A DNA stretch of 64,000 bases from Nemertoderma westbladi (lineage: Eukaryota; Xenacoelomorpha; Nemertodermatida; Nemertodermatidae), in assembly GCA_032718475.1 (NCBI GenBank), contig JAUCBJ010007160.1, positions 24,846 through 88,845 on the forward strand. The letters run 5' to 3'. Numbering within the stretch: position 1 is the first letter of the stretch; every line of letters starts with the position of its first letter. The notes beneath the pieces were generated by a model. It did no database searches. It was not told where the DNA came from and was given only the letters and a program-made list of their open reading frames with translations. Of the stretch, positions 11,640 to 21,483 are shown piece by piece. Made by a program: the position numbers and the translations under genes.

Positions 11640-13270
11640 GGCAGTACGCGCGCAGGCCGCAATCAAGGTGCTTTTAAGCGTGAAGGCTTCCACTACGAAC
11701 GATACAACACTGATAGAGTTAGGCCAACCCTCACTTATCGCGATAGTAAAAGAGAAGCAATACAAATATTACACATCCATGTTAGACAACCGCACCAGTT
11801 TCTTAGATGACCCGTTCAGCTATGCCATTCACGTATCTCGAATCAGCAATACCCCGGCTTGGAAACGCCAAGGAAGTCATATATCGTCGTGGACATAGAG
11901 AATCGTAAACTGAAGTTAAGACAATCGATGAAAACAAAGTCTGCAACGTACGTTAACAAACACAACCCAGACCTATCTGTGCATAACATTTATAAACTGA
12001 AACTAAGTTACGTCCCGGAGCACCATCGGAAAGCAATGACACGATTAAGATTATCATCACATAATCTACGTACAGTATTGAGACTGGGCGGTGGAGTAGA
12101 ATACCTCGTGAACAACGCACGTGCCGATGTAACGGCGTAGACATCCAGGACGAACAACGCACGTGCCGATGTAACGGCGTTGACATCCAGGACGAACAAT
12201 GCACGTGCCCATGTAACGGCGTTGACATCCAGGACGAACAACGCACGTGCCGATGTAACGGCGTAGACATCCAGGACGAACAACGCACGTGCCGATGTAA
12301 CGGCGTAGACATCCAGGACGAACAACGCACGTGCCGATGTAACGGCGTTGACATCCAGGACGAACAACGCACGTGCCGATGTAACGGCGTTGACATCCAG
12401 GACGAACAACGCACGTGCCCATGTAACGGCGTTGACATCCAGGACGAACAACGCACGTGCCGATGTAACGGCGTAGACATCCAGGACGAACAATGCACGT
12501 GCCGATGTAACGGCGTAGACATCCAGGACGAACAACGCACGTGCCGATGTAACGGCGTAGACATCCAGGACGAACAACGCACGTGCCGATGTAACGGCGT
12601 AGACATCCAGGACGAACAACGCACGTGCCGATGTAACGGCATTGACATCCAGGACGAACAACGCACGTGCCGATGTAATGGCGTTGACATCCAGGACGAA
12701 CAACGCACGTGCCCATGTAACGGCGTTGACATCCAGGACGAACAACGCACGTGCCGATGTAACGGCGTAGACATCCAGGACGAACAACGCACGTGCCGAT
12801 GTAACGGCGTAGACATCCAGGACGAACAACGCACGTGCCGATGTAACGGCGTAGACATCCAGGACGAACAACGCACGTGCCCATGTAACGGCGTAGACAT
12901 CCAGGACGAACAACGCACGTGCCCATGTAACGGCGTAGACATCCACGACGAACAACACATGTTGACTAATTGCGAAAATACATAACATATACGGGACAGC
13001 TGCAGCAATATAGACCTATCACTTCCGGGTATTTACAACGAACATTGTACTGTAGTAGCATTTAAAATTTTTCAGATTGCCATGGTTAAGAACTGATGTC
13101 ATGCTTAAGATTAATCTTAAATTGTGCTATTTATGTTAATATTTACTTACTTAATTTGAAATTGTTTGATAGGCTGATATTTGTATATGTTTTGGTGTTT
13201 GATATGGTGTATTACGCTATGTCAGTAATTTCTGTTAATATGGACAATTGTCAATAAACATTACTACTAC
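11640..13270 (+). pseudogene. LINE C-terminal coding region and 3' UTR
   Basis: Three frames together give the C-terminal third of a non-LTR ORF2. The first has IKVLLSVKASTTNDTTLIELG and a DDPFSYA phrase (11640-11870). The second has YVPEHHRKAMTRLRLSSHN (to about 12069). The third has ETGRWSRIPREQRTCRC, ending with a DEQHMLTNC knuckle and stop TAA at 12983-12985. Frameshifts lie near 11865 and 12070. The last frame is open from 12071 to 12985, although it contains the whole 42-bp tandem array. A 3' UTR follows, with AATAAA near 13255 and an ACTACTACT tail. It probably belongs with the RT fragment at 6526-6955. Confidence 0.75.
12108..12955 (+). repeat. 42-bp minisatellite expanded in frame inside the LINE C-terminus
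   Basis: About 20 near-identical units of 42 bp (14 codons) are present. In the LINE frame each unit encodes RTCRCNGVDIQDEQ, with R/P and a few silent or single-base variants. The array starts inside the element's own cysteine knuckle and ends in its normal continuation, so it is a local amplification of coding sequence. Because 42 is divisible by three and the unit lacks stops, three long minus-strand frames (up to 351 codons) also stay open. I regard those as artefacts. Confidence 0.93.
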
Positions 13271-14005
13271 TAGCATAAAAATTCAAACAACAAAAATCGA
13301 ATTGGGTTTGATAATATGATATTTTTAAGTGTCATATTCGTGATCAGCGTCCCAGAAAACCCATAATATCTAACAATCAGGGTGATTTTGTGGTGATTTT
13401 TCATTATCATATTTGCAATACTTGTTTATTTCGTGCAACAGAGGGGGCACATTCAAAATGACCAAAATGTGTTCTCCAATGTTATACTTGTTCTATAATT
13501 GTAAATAGCATCCAAAAACCTATATATGACGTAAATAAAGTAATTTTAGTGTGCCATAAAATTTTTATTAAAAATTTTAGCACGAAACATAACTGGAGAT
13601 TGGTGCCAGAATGGGACCACAGAACGAAAACTAACATAGCCATGTAAATGGCGTTTGCTCAGTTTGATATCCCATTAAATTTTAGGAAAAGTCACGAAAT
13701 CTCGGTTTTCCAAACAAACCTGACTCAAAGATACATACTATTTGCAAAAAAAATTCAAAAACACGGGGGCGGCCGCCATGTAGCGTCGTGATGGGTTGGG
13801 TGCGTACTCGGATACACTTTGCCCTTATACGAGGTGCGAGGGTCAAGGGTGAAGTGGCGGAGTTATGCTGGGATACCTTGAACGAGTGTTATTGACTCAA
13901 CTTAATAATAACTACATAATAATACATGAATGAACCACATTTATTCCATAATTATAATTATTAAATTAAACACTATATTTTTTTATAATAAATTAGATTG
14001 ATAGA
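13271..14005. other. No recognised gene
   Basis: AT-rich DNA with one GC-rich island at about 13770-13890 (contains GGCGGCCGCC). If the exon at 14012-14316 is real, the start of its first intron lies immediately left of 14012. I could not identify a following exon. Confidence 0.4.
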
Positions 14006-14011
14006 ACTTAC

Positions 14012-14316
14012 ATGCCGCACTTGACTTCAACGGAACGGACCTCATCATCCATGTTTAGAGCAGCTAACTGGACTGTGTTGGTATTGGAAGAGATTGGCAC
14101 TTTGACTCCGACGAGATGGTCCGCAGGATAGAGCTTTATGAGAGGCTCACAGGAGGGGCTAGTTCTAAGGATGGGCGGTGGAGTGATACGGAGGCTAGGG
14201 GGCAGTAGGGGCGGTGGAGTGCTACGGAGGCTAGGAGGGGCCAGGGGGGGCTGTGCTACGGCTGTAGCGCAGCTCAAACCGACTACCATGGCAATAAGTA
14301 GAGCGTTTATTGCCAT
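14012..14316 (-). CDS. Possible first coding exon of a secreted proline-rich protein (partial)
   Basis: On the minus strand an ATG at 14316 sits in a favourable context (CCAAATGG). It opens a frame of 101 codons plus two bases. Residues 1-21 look like a signal peptide (MAINALLIAMVVGLSCATAVA). A proline-rich stretch follows with an imperfect repeat of PPSLR and TPPP, then a non-repetitive part ending KVPISSNTNTVQLAALN and VEVKCG. The frame ends exactly where GTAAGT, a consensus splice donor, begins (14011-14006), and the codon interrupted there would otherwise read into a stop. Downstream exons were not found. I do not recognise the family. It is the only stretch in the window that resembles a host gene, but a chance open frame in a tandem repeat cannot be excluded. 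Confidence 0.4.
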
Positions 14317-14404
14317 TTGGAACAGAAACAAATTATCTAAAAATAATAATTTAGTTTGAGTTTATGCCTGAAACTACAGTTATAACTTTCGTTGGGCAAA
14401 GCTT

Positions 14405-14495
14405 TGCAATGTGGGCAATGACGTCCAGGCGGGATCGAATTGGTGACCTCCAGGTTGGTAGTCTAACGCTCTTACCATTCTGCAGCTAGCGGCTC
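14405..14495 (-). repeat. tRNA-like SINE head
   Basis: On the minus strand the segment reads like a tRNA. A D-arm-like AGCTGCAGAATGGTAAGAGC is followed by an anticodon-arm-like stretch and a B-box-like ATTCGATCCCG. No acceptor stem closure was seen and it runs on into about 60 bases of unrelated tail. It is therefore more likely a SINE promoter head than a functional tRNA gene. Confidence 0.45.
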
Positions 14496-14714
14496 AGGTC
14501 AATGAGGTAGACCTGGAAATTCTACCTGATACCTTGTGTGTCATCATGGTCTCCTATCAGTCAATACCGTCATCATCTGCTGCCACTGTGTTCAATTCTA
14601 CTGAACTTGGCCGTCTGTTCCATTTTGTTTATGTATGTATAGCGACGCAATCTAGATATTGCATAGACCCCCTTATCACGGAGCAACTTATTTCTGCTAC
14701 TTGTTTCTGTTGGA

Positions 14715-14935
14715 CCTCCTCACATACATAAACTTGTTGTTGGACCCTATCTCACACAGAAACTTGTTGTTGGACCCCCTCATACACGGACACTTGTTTC
14801 AGTAATTTGTTGCTGGACTCCTCTCCGCACACAGAAAAGTTTCGGAAACAAGTTGCAGCAACAAGTTTATGTGAGTGAGGGGGTCGAGCAACAAGTTTCA
14901 GAAACAAGTTGATCCGTGTGAGGGGGGCCTTAGAC
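14715..14935. repeat. Inverted array of AACTTGTTGTTGGACC-type units
   Basis: Copies of CAGAAACTTGTTGTTGGACC with CTCACAC recur on the plus strand (14730-14820). They then recur as reverse complements (AGCAACAAGTTTCAG, GAAACAAGTTG; 14840-14930), ending with GTGAGGGGGGCC. This symmetrical layout suggests the folded ends of a small DNA transposon. Confidence 0.5.
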
Positions 14936-15029
14936 ATACCTTTGTTGCACACCTCATAAGATATTTATTCGTTCTAGAATATTATGTATTTACTTTTATG
15001 TTTTTTATTATTTATTTATTTATTTTAAT

Positions 15030-15110
15030 TAAGCAGCAGCTTGTTCTAGATGGTACCGGTACAATACTGGGCTTCCAATTAGTAAGCACTGGTTCAATCC
15101 CCAGAAGGGA
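15030..15110 (+). repeat. tRNA-like SINE head
   Basis: The segment contains a perfect Pol III B-box-like GGTTCAATCCC at about 15089, preceded by an A-box-like AGATGGTACC and a possible anticodon arm (CTGGGCTTCCAATTAG). No strong acceptor stem is evident, so I call it a SINE head rather than a tRNA gene. Confidence 0.4.
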
Positions 15111-15194
15111 CAGTACTGTTTTGACACAGTGATTTAAATGCTACAGCCTAGCACAACCCTCTCTTTCAACCTTCAGTGGTCGATAAATGGGATC

Positions 15195-15625
15195 CAAAGC
15201 AACTTGGGAAACAGAGTGGAAGGGTTTACTGTGGAAGATCACCCATGGTTGTGAACAGGCATTCCTTTAGGAAACAGAGTGGAAGGGTTTACTGTGGAAG
15301 ATCACCGATGGTGTTGAACAGGCATTCCTTTAGGAAACAGAGGGTAGGGTTTAATGTGGTAGATCACCCGTGGTGGAGAACATGTGTTCCTTTATGGAAC
15401 AAAGTGGAAGATCACCCATGGTGATGAAGAGGCATTCCTTTAGGAAACAGAGTGGAAGGGTTTACTGTGGAAGATCACCCATGGTGATGAAGAGGCATTC
15501 CTTTAGGAAACAGAGTGGAAGGGTTTACTGTGGAAGATCACCCATGGTGGAGAACAGGCATTCCTTTAGGAAACAGAGTGGAAGGGTTTACTGTGGAAAA
15601 TCACCCATGGTGGTGAAGAGGTACA
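15195..15625 (+). repeat. 63-bp minisatellite, about 6-7 units
   Basis: Units start GGAAACAGAGTGGAAGGG and contain TTTACTGTGGAAGATCACCC and GGCATTCCTTTA. One unit near 15365-15420 is shortened. Because 63 is a multiple of three, frames of 82 and 188 codons cross the array, with a 21-residue period. No known domain appears in them, and the non-repeat tail to 15936 is not recognisable, so I do not call a gene. Confidence 0.85.
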
Positions 15626-15636
15626 GTATTCCTTGG

Positions 15637-16129
15637 ACTAACGAACCTGAAAGATTCTCACATTCAATTTATTGTAATTCAATAACTTTAACAATTTTTG
15701 CAATTGTACTATCCATGAGAATAAATAAAGTCAAGAGTAAATATTATGTCTTATTTAAAAGGAATAATTATACTCTTGGCTCTACAGTAGCGAATATTAA
15801 TTCTTGCAATCTTTCAATCTTGTATCTTATCTGTTTCTCAGCGATATTCAGACATTGTTACATATTTGAAATCTATGTACCCTACTGTATCTTGCCAATT
15901 ATGTACCAAACATCCAGTACCCACAACGTTGCGTAGGCAATGGTAGTTAGAGCTCTGTTGTACGCTGGTATATGTAGACAACCAATTTGTATTGGGTGAA
16001 GTTCAGTTTCAGTTTGGTCCATTCAGGTACACATAGTGAGTGAATGATACAGCATATTATATAGCCAAACGCAGATAAATCACTGGTATGTACTGTATGT
16101 CGAAACAGTATATTGTTGTGTAATTAATG
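15637..16129. other. No recognised gene
   Basis: AT-rich DNA. An open frame continues out of the minisatellite to 15936 but shows no domain, signal peptide or start codon of its own. Confidence 0.4.
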
Positions 16130-16490
16130 TGGTGTGTTTAACATACGATTTATTCTTAGGTGCATTTCTACATTAAATGCCACCTCTCCTATTTATTAAT
16201 ATTGTGTATTATTGGTGTTACGTTATTCGCACAGTACGTGCAATAACTTCTATTAGTGTGAAATAGTAGTTATTGTATCAATATACTGTACATTGCAAGT
16301 CGAACTGAACCGTTTTATTTGCTGACACTGCTTCCGGGGTCTACTACAGTGCTACACATCCTCGACTGGATATTCTACGAGGGAAGCACCTACAGAACCG
16401 ATAAGATCGAAGGATCAATATTCTCACACCCATGACGAAAGATATCCCTTCAGTGACGTTTGCTGAAGGAGTTCCCTTACATTATTTCTC
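16130..16490 (+). repeat. Diverged second copy of the CR1-like LINE 5' region
   Basis: This aligns with 20890-21335. Shared phrases include AATTTCTACATTAAATG, GTATATTATTG-like stretches, TTCCGGGGTCTA, ACATCCTCGAC and CGAAAGATATCCCT, then GGAGTTCCCTTACA. At 20890-21335 the sequence leads into the LINE ORF; here it stops without any ORF. Isolated 5' ends are unusual for LINEs, which normally lose the 5' side. Confidence 0.7.
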
Positions 16491-16639
16491 TCAAATTGTG
16501 AAGTAAAATGTTATGTTGTATGATATATTTTACTTTACAGTAATTAATATTCGCCATAATAGTATGAAATTAGATGATTTGACACCAAATAATTATAGCA
16601 GTAGCACCAATTTACATTCCGCAATTTTGATTATCTCTC

Positions 16640-17135
16640 TCACCAAAAACAATTATTCATCCCCCAAAAACAACAATAATTATTCACTCCCAGAAAAAAT
16701 AATTATTCATAGCCCAAAAACAATTAATCAATCTCCATAAAGTAATTACTTTTAAACCAAAAACAATTCTTCCAGCACCAAATATTTTATGGAAAATTTA
16801 TTTATACAAATTCATTTATTAAATATTTCCATAAATCAAACTAAATGTTTAATCATATTATACCGACCATCCTCGTACCAATAGTCTGCTACTGAGAATC
16901 TGTAACTAAGATTCTGTTTATTTTGGTAGAATATTTGATTATTTTGGGGGAATATGTATTTATTTCGGGGGATTCTGTATTTATTTTGGGAAAAATTGTA
17001 TTTACTTTATTTTGGGGGTTTTGTCATCTATTTGGGGTGAATTTATTTTATTTGGGGTGACTTTATTTTATTTGGGGTGACTTTATTTTATTTGGGGTGA
17101 CTTTATTTTATTTGGGGTGACTTTATTTTTTTTGA
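16640..17135. repeat. Simple tandem repeats: AATTATTCA-type and 20-bp GGGGTGACTTTATTTTATTT
   Basis: At 16640-16760 CCCAAAAACAATTATTCA-type phrases recur. At 16920-17030 TTTATTTTGGGGG-type phrases recur. From about 17033 to 17125 a 20-bp unit (GGGGTGACTTTATTTTATTT) is present in about five near-perfect copies. The left and right parts are roughly complementary in composition. Confidence 0.8.
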
Positions 17136-17242
17136 GTAACATTATTTAAATTGGTATTTTATAATTTTTTTGATGAAATTTTCATCAATTTTGGTTTGAC
17201 AATTGGTGACATCGGTACATAGCTATTAACCCTATTACCACT

Positions 17243-17265
17243 GGGGGGGGGGGGGGGGGGGGGGG
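17243..17265 (+). repeat. 23-base G run in a dispersed repeat
   Basis: A run of 23 G follows ACCCTATTACCACT. The same context (ACCACT then a G run, then a GATTCGGCC-type phrase) occurs at 29294-29330, and a shorter version at about 18474. The G run therefore belongs to a dispersed family. Its length is likely variable and poorly determined. Confidence 0.7.
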
Positions 17266-17559
17266 ATCGTCTCCTTCCTAGTTTTTAATTGCTGTATCTA
17301 TGCAACCACATTATGTACCTGCCCAATTTTTTGCAAAAATTAGTAAAATTTAATGGCATATCTTTTGCAAAAAACTGCGTTGCAATTAGATTTCTACTTT
17401 TCATTGTGGGTGCCACCTCAAAATTTGGTCCCCATCAGAATTTTTTTGAAATTTTCGAATTTTACAAGTTTGTGAGTTCGTAATTATTTATGTTGCGGCT
17501 ATTTTTATAGATTCAATTTCGTATGGATCACTCTACTACTCTATATAAGTATGTAGGAG

Positions 17560-17950
17560 TAGTGGTACATCATTTTTGGAGCACCAAAATTAAAGCGTGG
17601 CACTTCAAATTTTCAAAATTGCAATATTCGTTAAATACTCTAAAGTTTTGATTTCAACGCATTTTCATTGGTTTTCTGGACCGCTAAATCGATTGAAAGT
17701 AATATTGAAGCCTAAATTCTTAGTGGGTATCGATTTTGGTGCACCAAAATTAGGGCGTGGCAAGTAGGCTTAGGCCTACTGCAGATTTTCAAAATTACGA
17801 TAGTCAGAAAATACCACAAGGTTTTCATTTCAACCCATTTTTATAGGTTCTCTGGACCGCTGAATCTATAGAAAGTGATATTATTGGTACACCAAAATTC
17901 CCGAAATTATCAAAATTAGGGCGTGGTGCTTTTTCAAAATTAGAATAAGT
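17560..17950 (+). repeat. About 170-bp tandem repeat, also at 29460-29840
   Basis: The phrase GGTGCACCAAAATTAGGGCG followed by TGGCACTTCAAATTTT recurs at about 17585, 17745 and 17915. Between the copies lie TTTCTGGACCGCTAAATCGATTGAAAG-like segments. The same unit occurs at about 29615 and 29785. A satellite-like unit dispersed to at least two places in the window. Confidence 0.75.
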
Positions 17951-17954
17951 GCCA

Positions 17955-18382
17955 CTCCCAATACGTTCTATTTCACTGCAATTAAGGATTGTAATTTGTT
18001 ACCAGATGAGATTAAAAAAATTCAAAATTTAAGGGGCTACAAATCGGCAGTAAAATCACATTTAAGAGAACAATGCAAACTCCAATCCGAAAATTCTTAC
18101 CTTTACTATTAATATTTTACATTGCACCGTTATGATTTGTCTTTAGTACTGTAGCATATTGTAAGTGTAACGTACAGTAGGATACACAGTGTAACTATTT
18201 TTAAGGACCCTCTGGAAACAAGCGACAACGCTTTAGAGGTAATCCTCTACAGTATGTTACAGTGTGTGTGTACATGGAATCTTACTATATTTAGGTAATG
18301 TTTTTTACTGTGTTTATAGTATAATTTTTGTATTGTACTTTCATATTGTAGAAATAAATAATAATAATAATAATAATAACAC
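17955..18382 (+). pseudogene. CR1-like LINE 3' end (ORF2 C-terminus, 3' UTR, AAT tail)
   Basis: The frame at about 17958-18110 gives CNLLPDEIKKIQN followed by KSAVKSHLREQC and a stop. This resembles the WN-LPDEI...KSALKSHL ending found at the C-terminus of CR1/Jockey-type ORF2. About 240 bp of 3' UTR follows, then AATAAATAATAATAATAATAA. It is strongly 5'-truncated, as usual for LINEs. It could be the same family as the 2A-bearing LINE at 21484, whose 3' half is missing, but no overlap exists to test this. Confidence 0.7.
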
Positions 18383-18649
18383 TATTAGTTTTTAGAATAT
18401 CAAAAAATTTTATATTTTGTCCTGGGACTACTTTTATTTTCATGAAAATTATTATACCCTCCTTATGAAATACAGTGGGGGGACCGAATCGGCCTCCCGC
18501 CAGTGCTGCTAATGGTATAAACACCCTGCAGTGGTAATATGGTTTATTGTAGTACAGTATTTGCATTTTCAGTAGATTATAGAATATACCGTACAATTTA
18601 TTTTTATTATGAAACCTTGAACGAAACTCTTAATTCTGTTTTATTTGAG

Positions 18650-18960
18650 AGAAAATCATAGGCGTCGATGTAGAAAATTCTATATAAATCCTATTAGACA
18701 GAAGCGATATTGTTATGGACAATATTCAACTCTAAATCCTTTGTTACGAATGCGGCAGTGTCAATCAAGTCATCGCAACTACTATAGAATGACTAAAGAA
18801 CGATTCGATAAACTAATCTGCTTAATGCTTAATTCAAATATTCATATGAATGAAAGGAAGCCAACTCATCGTTACCCTATAGAATCTATCGCTAACTCTA
18901 CGTCACTTAGCTAGTGACTCTTCAATGACTAGCATTGCTGCTAGTCTAGAAGTTCTAGAA
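18650..18960 (+). pseudogene. PIF/Harbinger-type transposase N-terminal remnant
   Basis: Translated pieces match the N-terminal part of HARBI1-like transposases. They run FYINPIRQKR, then HRNYYRMTKERFDKLICLM, then after a one-base frameshift near 18887 SLTLRHLASDSSMTSIAASL. The usual family pattern is 'W-V-HP...R...GE', 'YFRMS...FD-LL' and 'LA-TLR-LA-GDS--S-A'. The catalytic DDE part is not found downstream, so this is a decayed fragment of about 100 codons. In an intact element this protein would cut and paste DNA with 3-bp target duplications. Confidence 0.7.
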
Positions 18961-19220
18961 CTTCTCTAATTTCTGACATTAGAATTTCACTATCCATAAT
19001 TACTATCAGTCCTACACAACACACAAATTGGATATCAACCAGAAATGTTTCTCAGCCAATTTAATTCAATTGTGCGGTGGCAGCTAATTTATTCTGGTCT
19101 ATTTCTAAATTCAAGAACACTATTTTTGCCCAATCCAATTTTTGGTCAATTCAACATATTAAATATTCTCTTGGCATTGACATGCATCTGATATCAGACG
19201 CAATACCGTTCAAAAAGCGC

Positions 19221-19265
19221 GAACAGACGTCTGTACGTCTGTGACAGACGTACAGACGTCTGTTC
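19221..19265. repeat. Near-perfect 45-bp palindrome (22-bp arms)
   Basis: The arm at 19221-19242 starts GAACAGACGTCTGTACGTCT. It is the exact reverse complement of 19244-19265 with a one-base spacer. Looser complementarity extends about 12 bp further (AAAAAGCGCG against CACGCCTTT). CAGACG and GTCTGA hexamers continue to about 19330. The outer flank AAAAAGCGCGAACA resembles the end of the 1291-bp LTRs. Confidence 0.85.
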
Positions 19266-19952
19266 ACGCCTTTAACATCTGACGACTTCTGACACAGATG
19301 CACCACAGACGCGTCTGCAGACGCCATTATACACCCTACGAAGTATAAATAAACCCGGCTTACCTTAAGTATAATGTAGTTAACAATCAACTACACAGTT
19401 TACATTTAGAGACTATGAAGTCTCCAATGAAAAATATGATGTTATGGAAGTAATATGAGGACATGATATAGTTTCTTATACGGATTAATTGATATAATAA
19501 TTGTGAGGCTTTCCTTCATTCTTCACATAACAAATGAAGCTGTTAAGATCGATTTACATGCGTCAGTAGAATGCTACGCCAATTACAAATTATAATATAA
19601 ACTCCCGCTGCTTTGTGTCGAGTTTAAATCAATGATTCTACCTTATAAGTATCTTCTATGTTTCTACACAGTTGATGGCGGTGGAGTGAATATGTAATAT
19701 AAATTATTGTATATAAGCGAGTGGTGTGATGTACAAGTACAGAAGTACGGTACGAATGGGATGTATGTAGACAATAAGGAAATGAGACAATATGTGGAAA
19801 AATTTAATAGGGAGGTTTGGGGGTCTAATAATTTTTAAAAATTTTGTTCTGATATTTTATTAAGAATTGTGTCAGCTTAATGAAATAAATTACCTTGTTT
19901 AAAATATAGTTATATGATGTTAGACAACCACGACTTTAGAGGGATTGTGATA
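19266..19952. other. No recognised gene
   Basis: AT-rich DNA without a domain-bearing frame. Nothing was recognised beyond CAGACG repeats at its left edge. Confidence 0.4.
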
Positions 19953-19956
19953 TTAA

Positions 19957-20347
19957 TATGAAAACAATAAAATAGGACATGGGGTCTTATTCCCTCAGAT
20001 ACTACCTAGCATTTAGGGCCACTTGGGCCACTGTTAGTACTCAGGCACTAGGCCCATCAAAAAACACAAATTACCAAATCGATTTTAGTGCTACATAACC
20101 CAACCCAACTACCACAAGAAAAATTACACCAAACCATAGAGTAACTACAGGTTCCGGTAAGTATTGCACGAAATAGGTTATCCCATAAATTAAGAAAAAA
20201 GGTTATGTAGCACTAAAATCGATTTGGTATTTTGTTTTTTGATGGGCCTTAGTGCCTGAGTACCAACAGTGGCCCAAGTGGCCCTAAATGCTAGGTAGTA
20301 CTGTATCTGAGGGAATAGACCCCATGTCCTATTTTATTGTTTTCATA
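19957..20347. mobile_element. 391-bp foldback element flanked by TTAA
   Basis: Long inverted arms (about 140 bp) begin TATGAAAACAATAAAATAGG and end with its complement, around a loop of about 90 bp. TTAA lies immediately outside both ends (19953-19956 and 20348-20351). This is consistent with a TTAA-target non-autonomous DNA transposon such as a piggyBac- or Kolobok-type MITE. TTAA is palindromic and could instead be part of the inverted repeat. No coding capacity. Confidence 0.7.
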
Positions 20348-20351
20348 TTAA

Positions 20352-20889
20352 AATATAGTGACAAAGTTGTAAAGTTCGATCAGCGTTATTCCAGCCGTCG
20401 CCAGGGGTTACTAGTCGGACGTGCGGTTCCCCTATACCCAATATGTCATTGGCCCAATGATGTTAGTGAAGTAATCCCAAACCAATAAGCGACATAATTA
20501 GGAGAGCAACAACTATGGATGAATTATTGGCTACAGAGTGAGTAATGGTATGACATGGTTATAAAACAATTAAGAAACGTGTGAACGTATATTGAGGCCC
20601 AAATTGAGTGTTAATATTGCGTATTGGCAGACCGAACAATGATGCAATAAAGTAGTACTGTAGGAGTATAACACAGTAAGAACAATAGATCTGGTTATTT
20701 GTTGCACTAAAAGGGAACTATTATTACATAGAGGGGATTACTCACAGCTGAGGAAGGGTAGCTAACATTTTGGTGTATAACAGGTGAAGGTGTTATTTGG
20801 ATTATTATTAGACATTAGTCAGATGCTTTAAGTAGTGAATATTGTCAATATTGCGGTGTATATAATATTGTGTTTCTGATTAAGAACTT
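20352..20889. other. No recognised gene
   Basis: AT-rich sequence with no supported reading frame, RNA gene or repeat that I could identify. Confidence 0.4.
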
Positions 20890-21483
20890 CATTCCTTAGG
20901 CGAATTTCTACATTAAATGTCACCTCTCTCTCTATAATTTACCTCACCTCTCCTATATTACTTTACTGTTGTATATTATTGTTATTGGTATTACTCTACT
21001 TTACTTCTCACCATACATACGAGCAATAGCTATTATTGGTGAGAGATAATGAGCTATTATCTAGTAAGTGCCATTATACTAGAAGTCAAACTGCACCCTC
21101 TTATTTGTTACACTGATTCCGGGGTCTAACACATATCCTCGACAGGCCACTGGTTGACTGACAGGAGGTTCCCTGAGCGAAACCGGAAGTCAAGTGGGAA
21201 GGGAGGTAGGCATTCTACATACTAGAGTACACCTAAGGGATCGAATAAGGGTCTTTCGACTATTTCACACAGCCGACGAAAGATATCCCTCTAGTGACCT
21301 TTACTGGAGGAGTTCCCTTACAAATGAGTCAAATTGCCCAATAAAAATTAGACGAGTCACTTTCGCAATAGTTTTAAATAGAAAAGTCATTTTCCCACTA
21401 GTTCACTTCCCCAATATGCTGGAGTTCACTTCCCCCTTCCCCAATTTAGCATCTACTGCTCTCGTCGGGGAAGAAGATCTTGG
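20890..21483 (+). promoter_or_regulatory. 5' UTR/promoter region of the CR1-like LINE
   Basis: This segment precedes the LINE ORF and is shared with 16130-16490, so it belongs to the element. LINE 5' UTRs normally hold an internal promoter, but no specific motif is identifiable. A plus-strand frame at 21194-21511 overlaps the start of the ORF and has no recognised content. Confidence 0.55.

Noticed and set aside
11953-13008. Three minus-strand frames of 286-351 codons with 14-residue repeats
   Set aside because: They arise from the 42-bp array, whose length is a multiple of three. The plus-strand frame is explained by LINE homology at both ends; the minus frames are not.
14405-15110. Functional tRNA genes
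   Set aside because: B-box-like and D-arm-like segments are present, but acceptor stems do not close and the sequences continue as repeat tails, so SINE heads are more likely.
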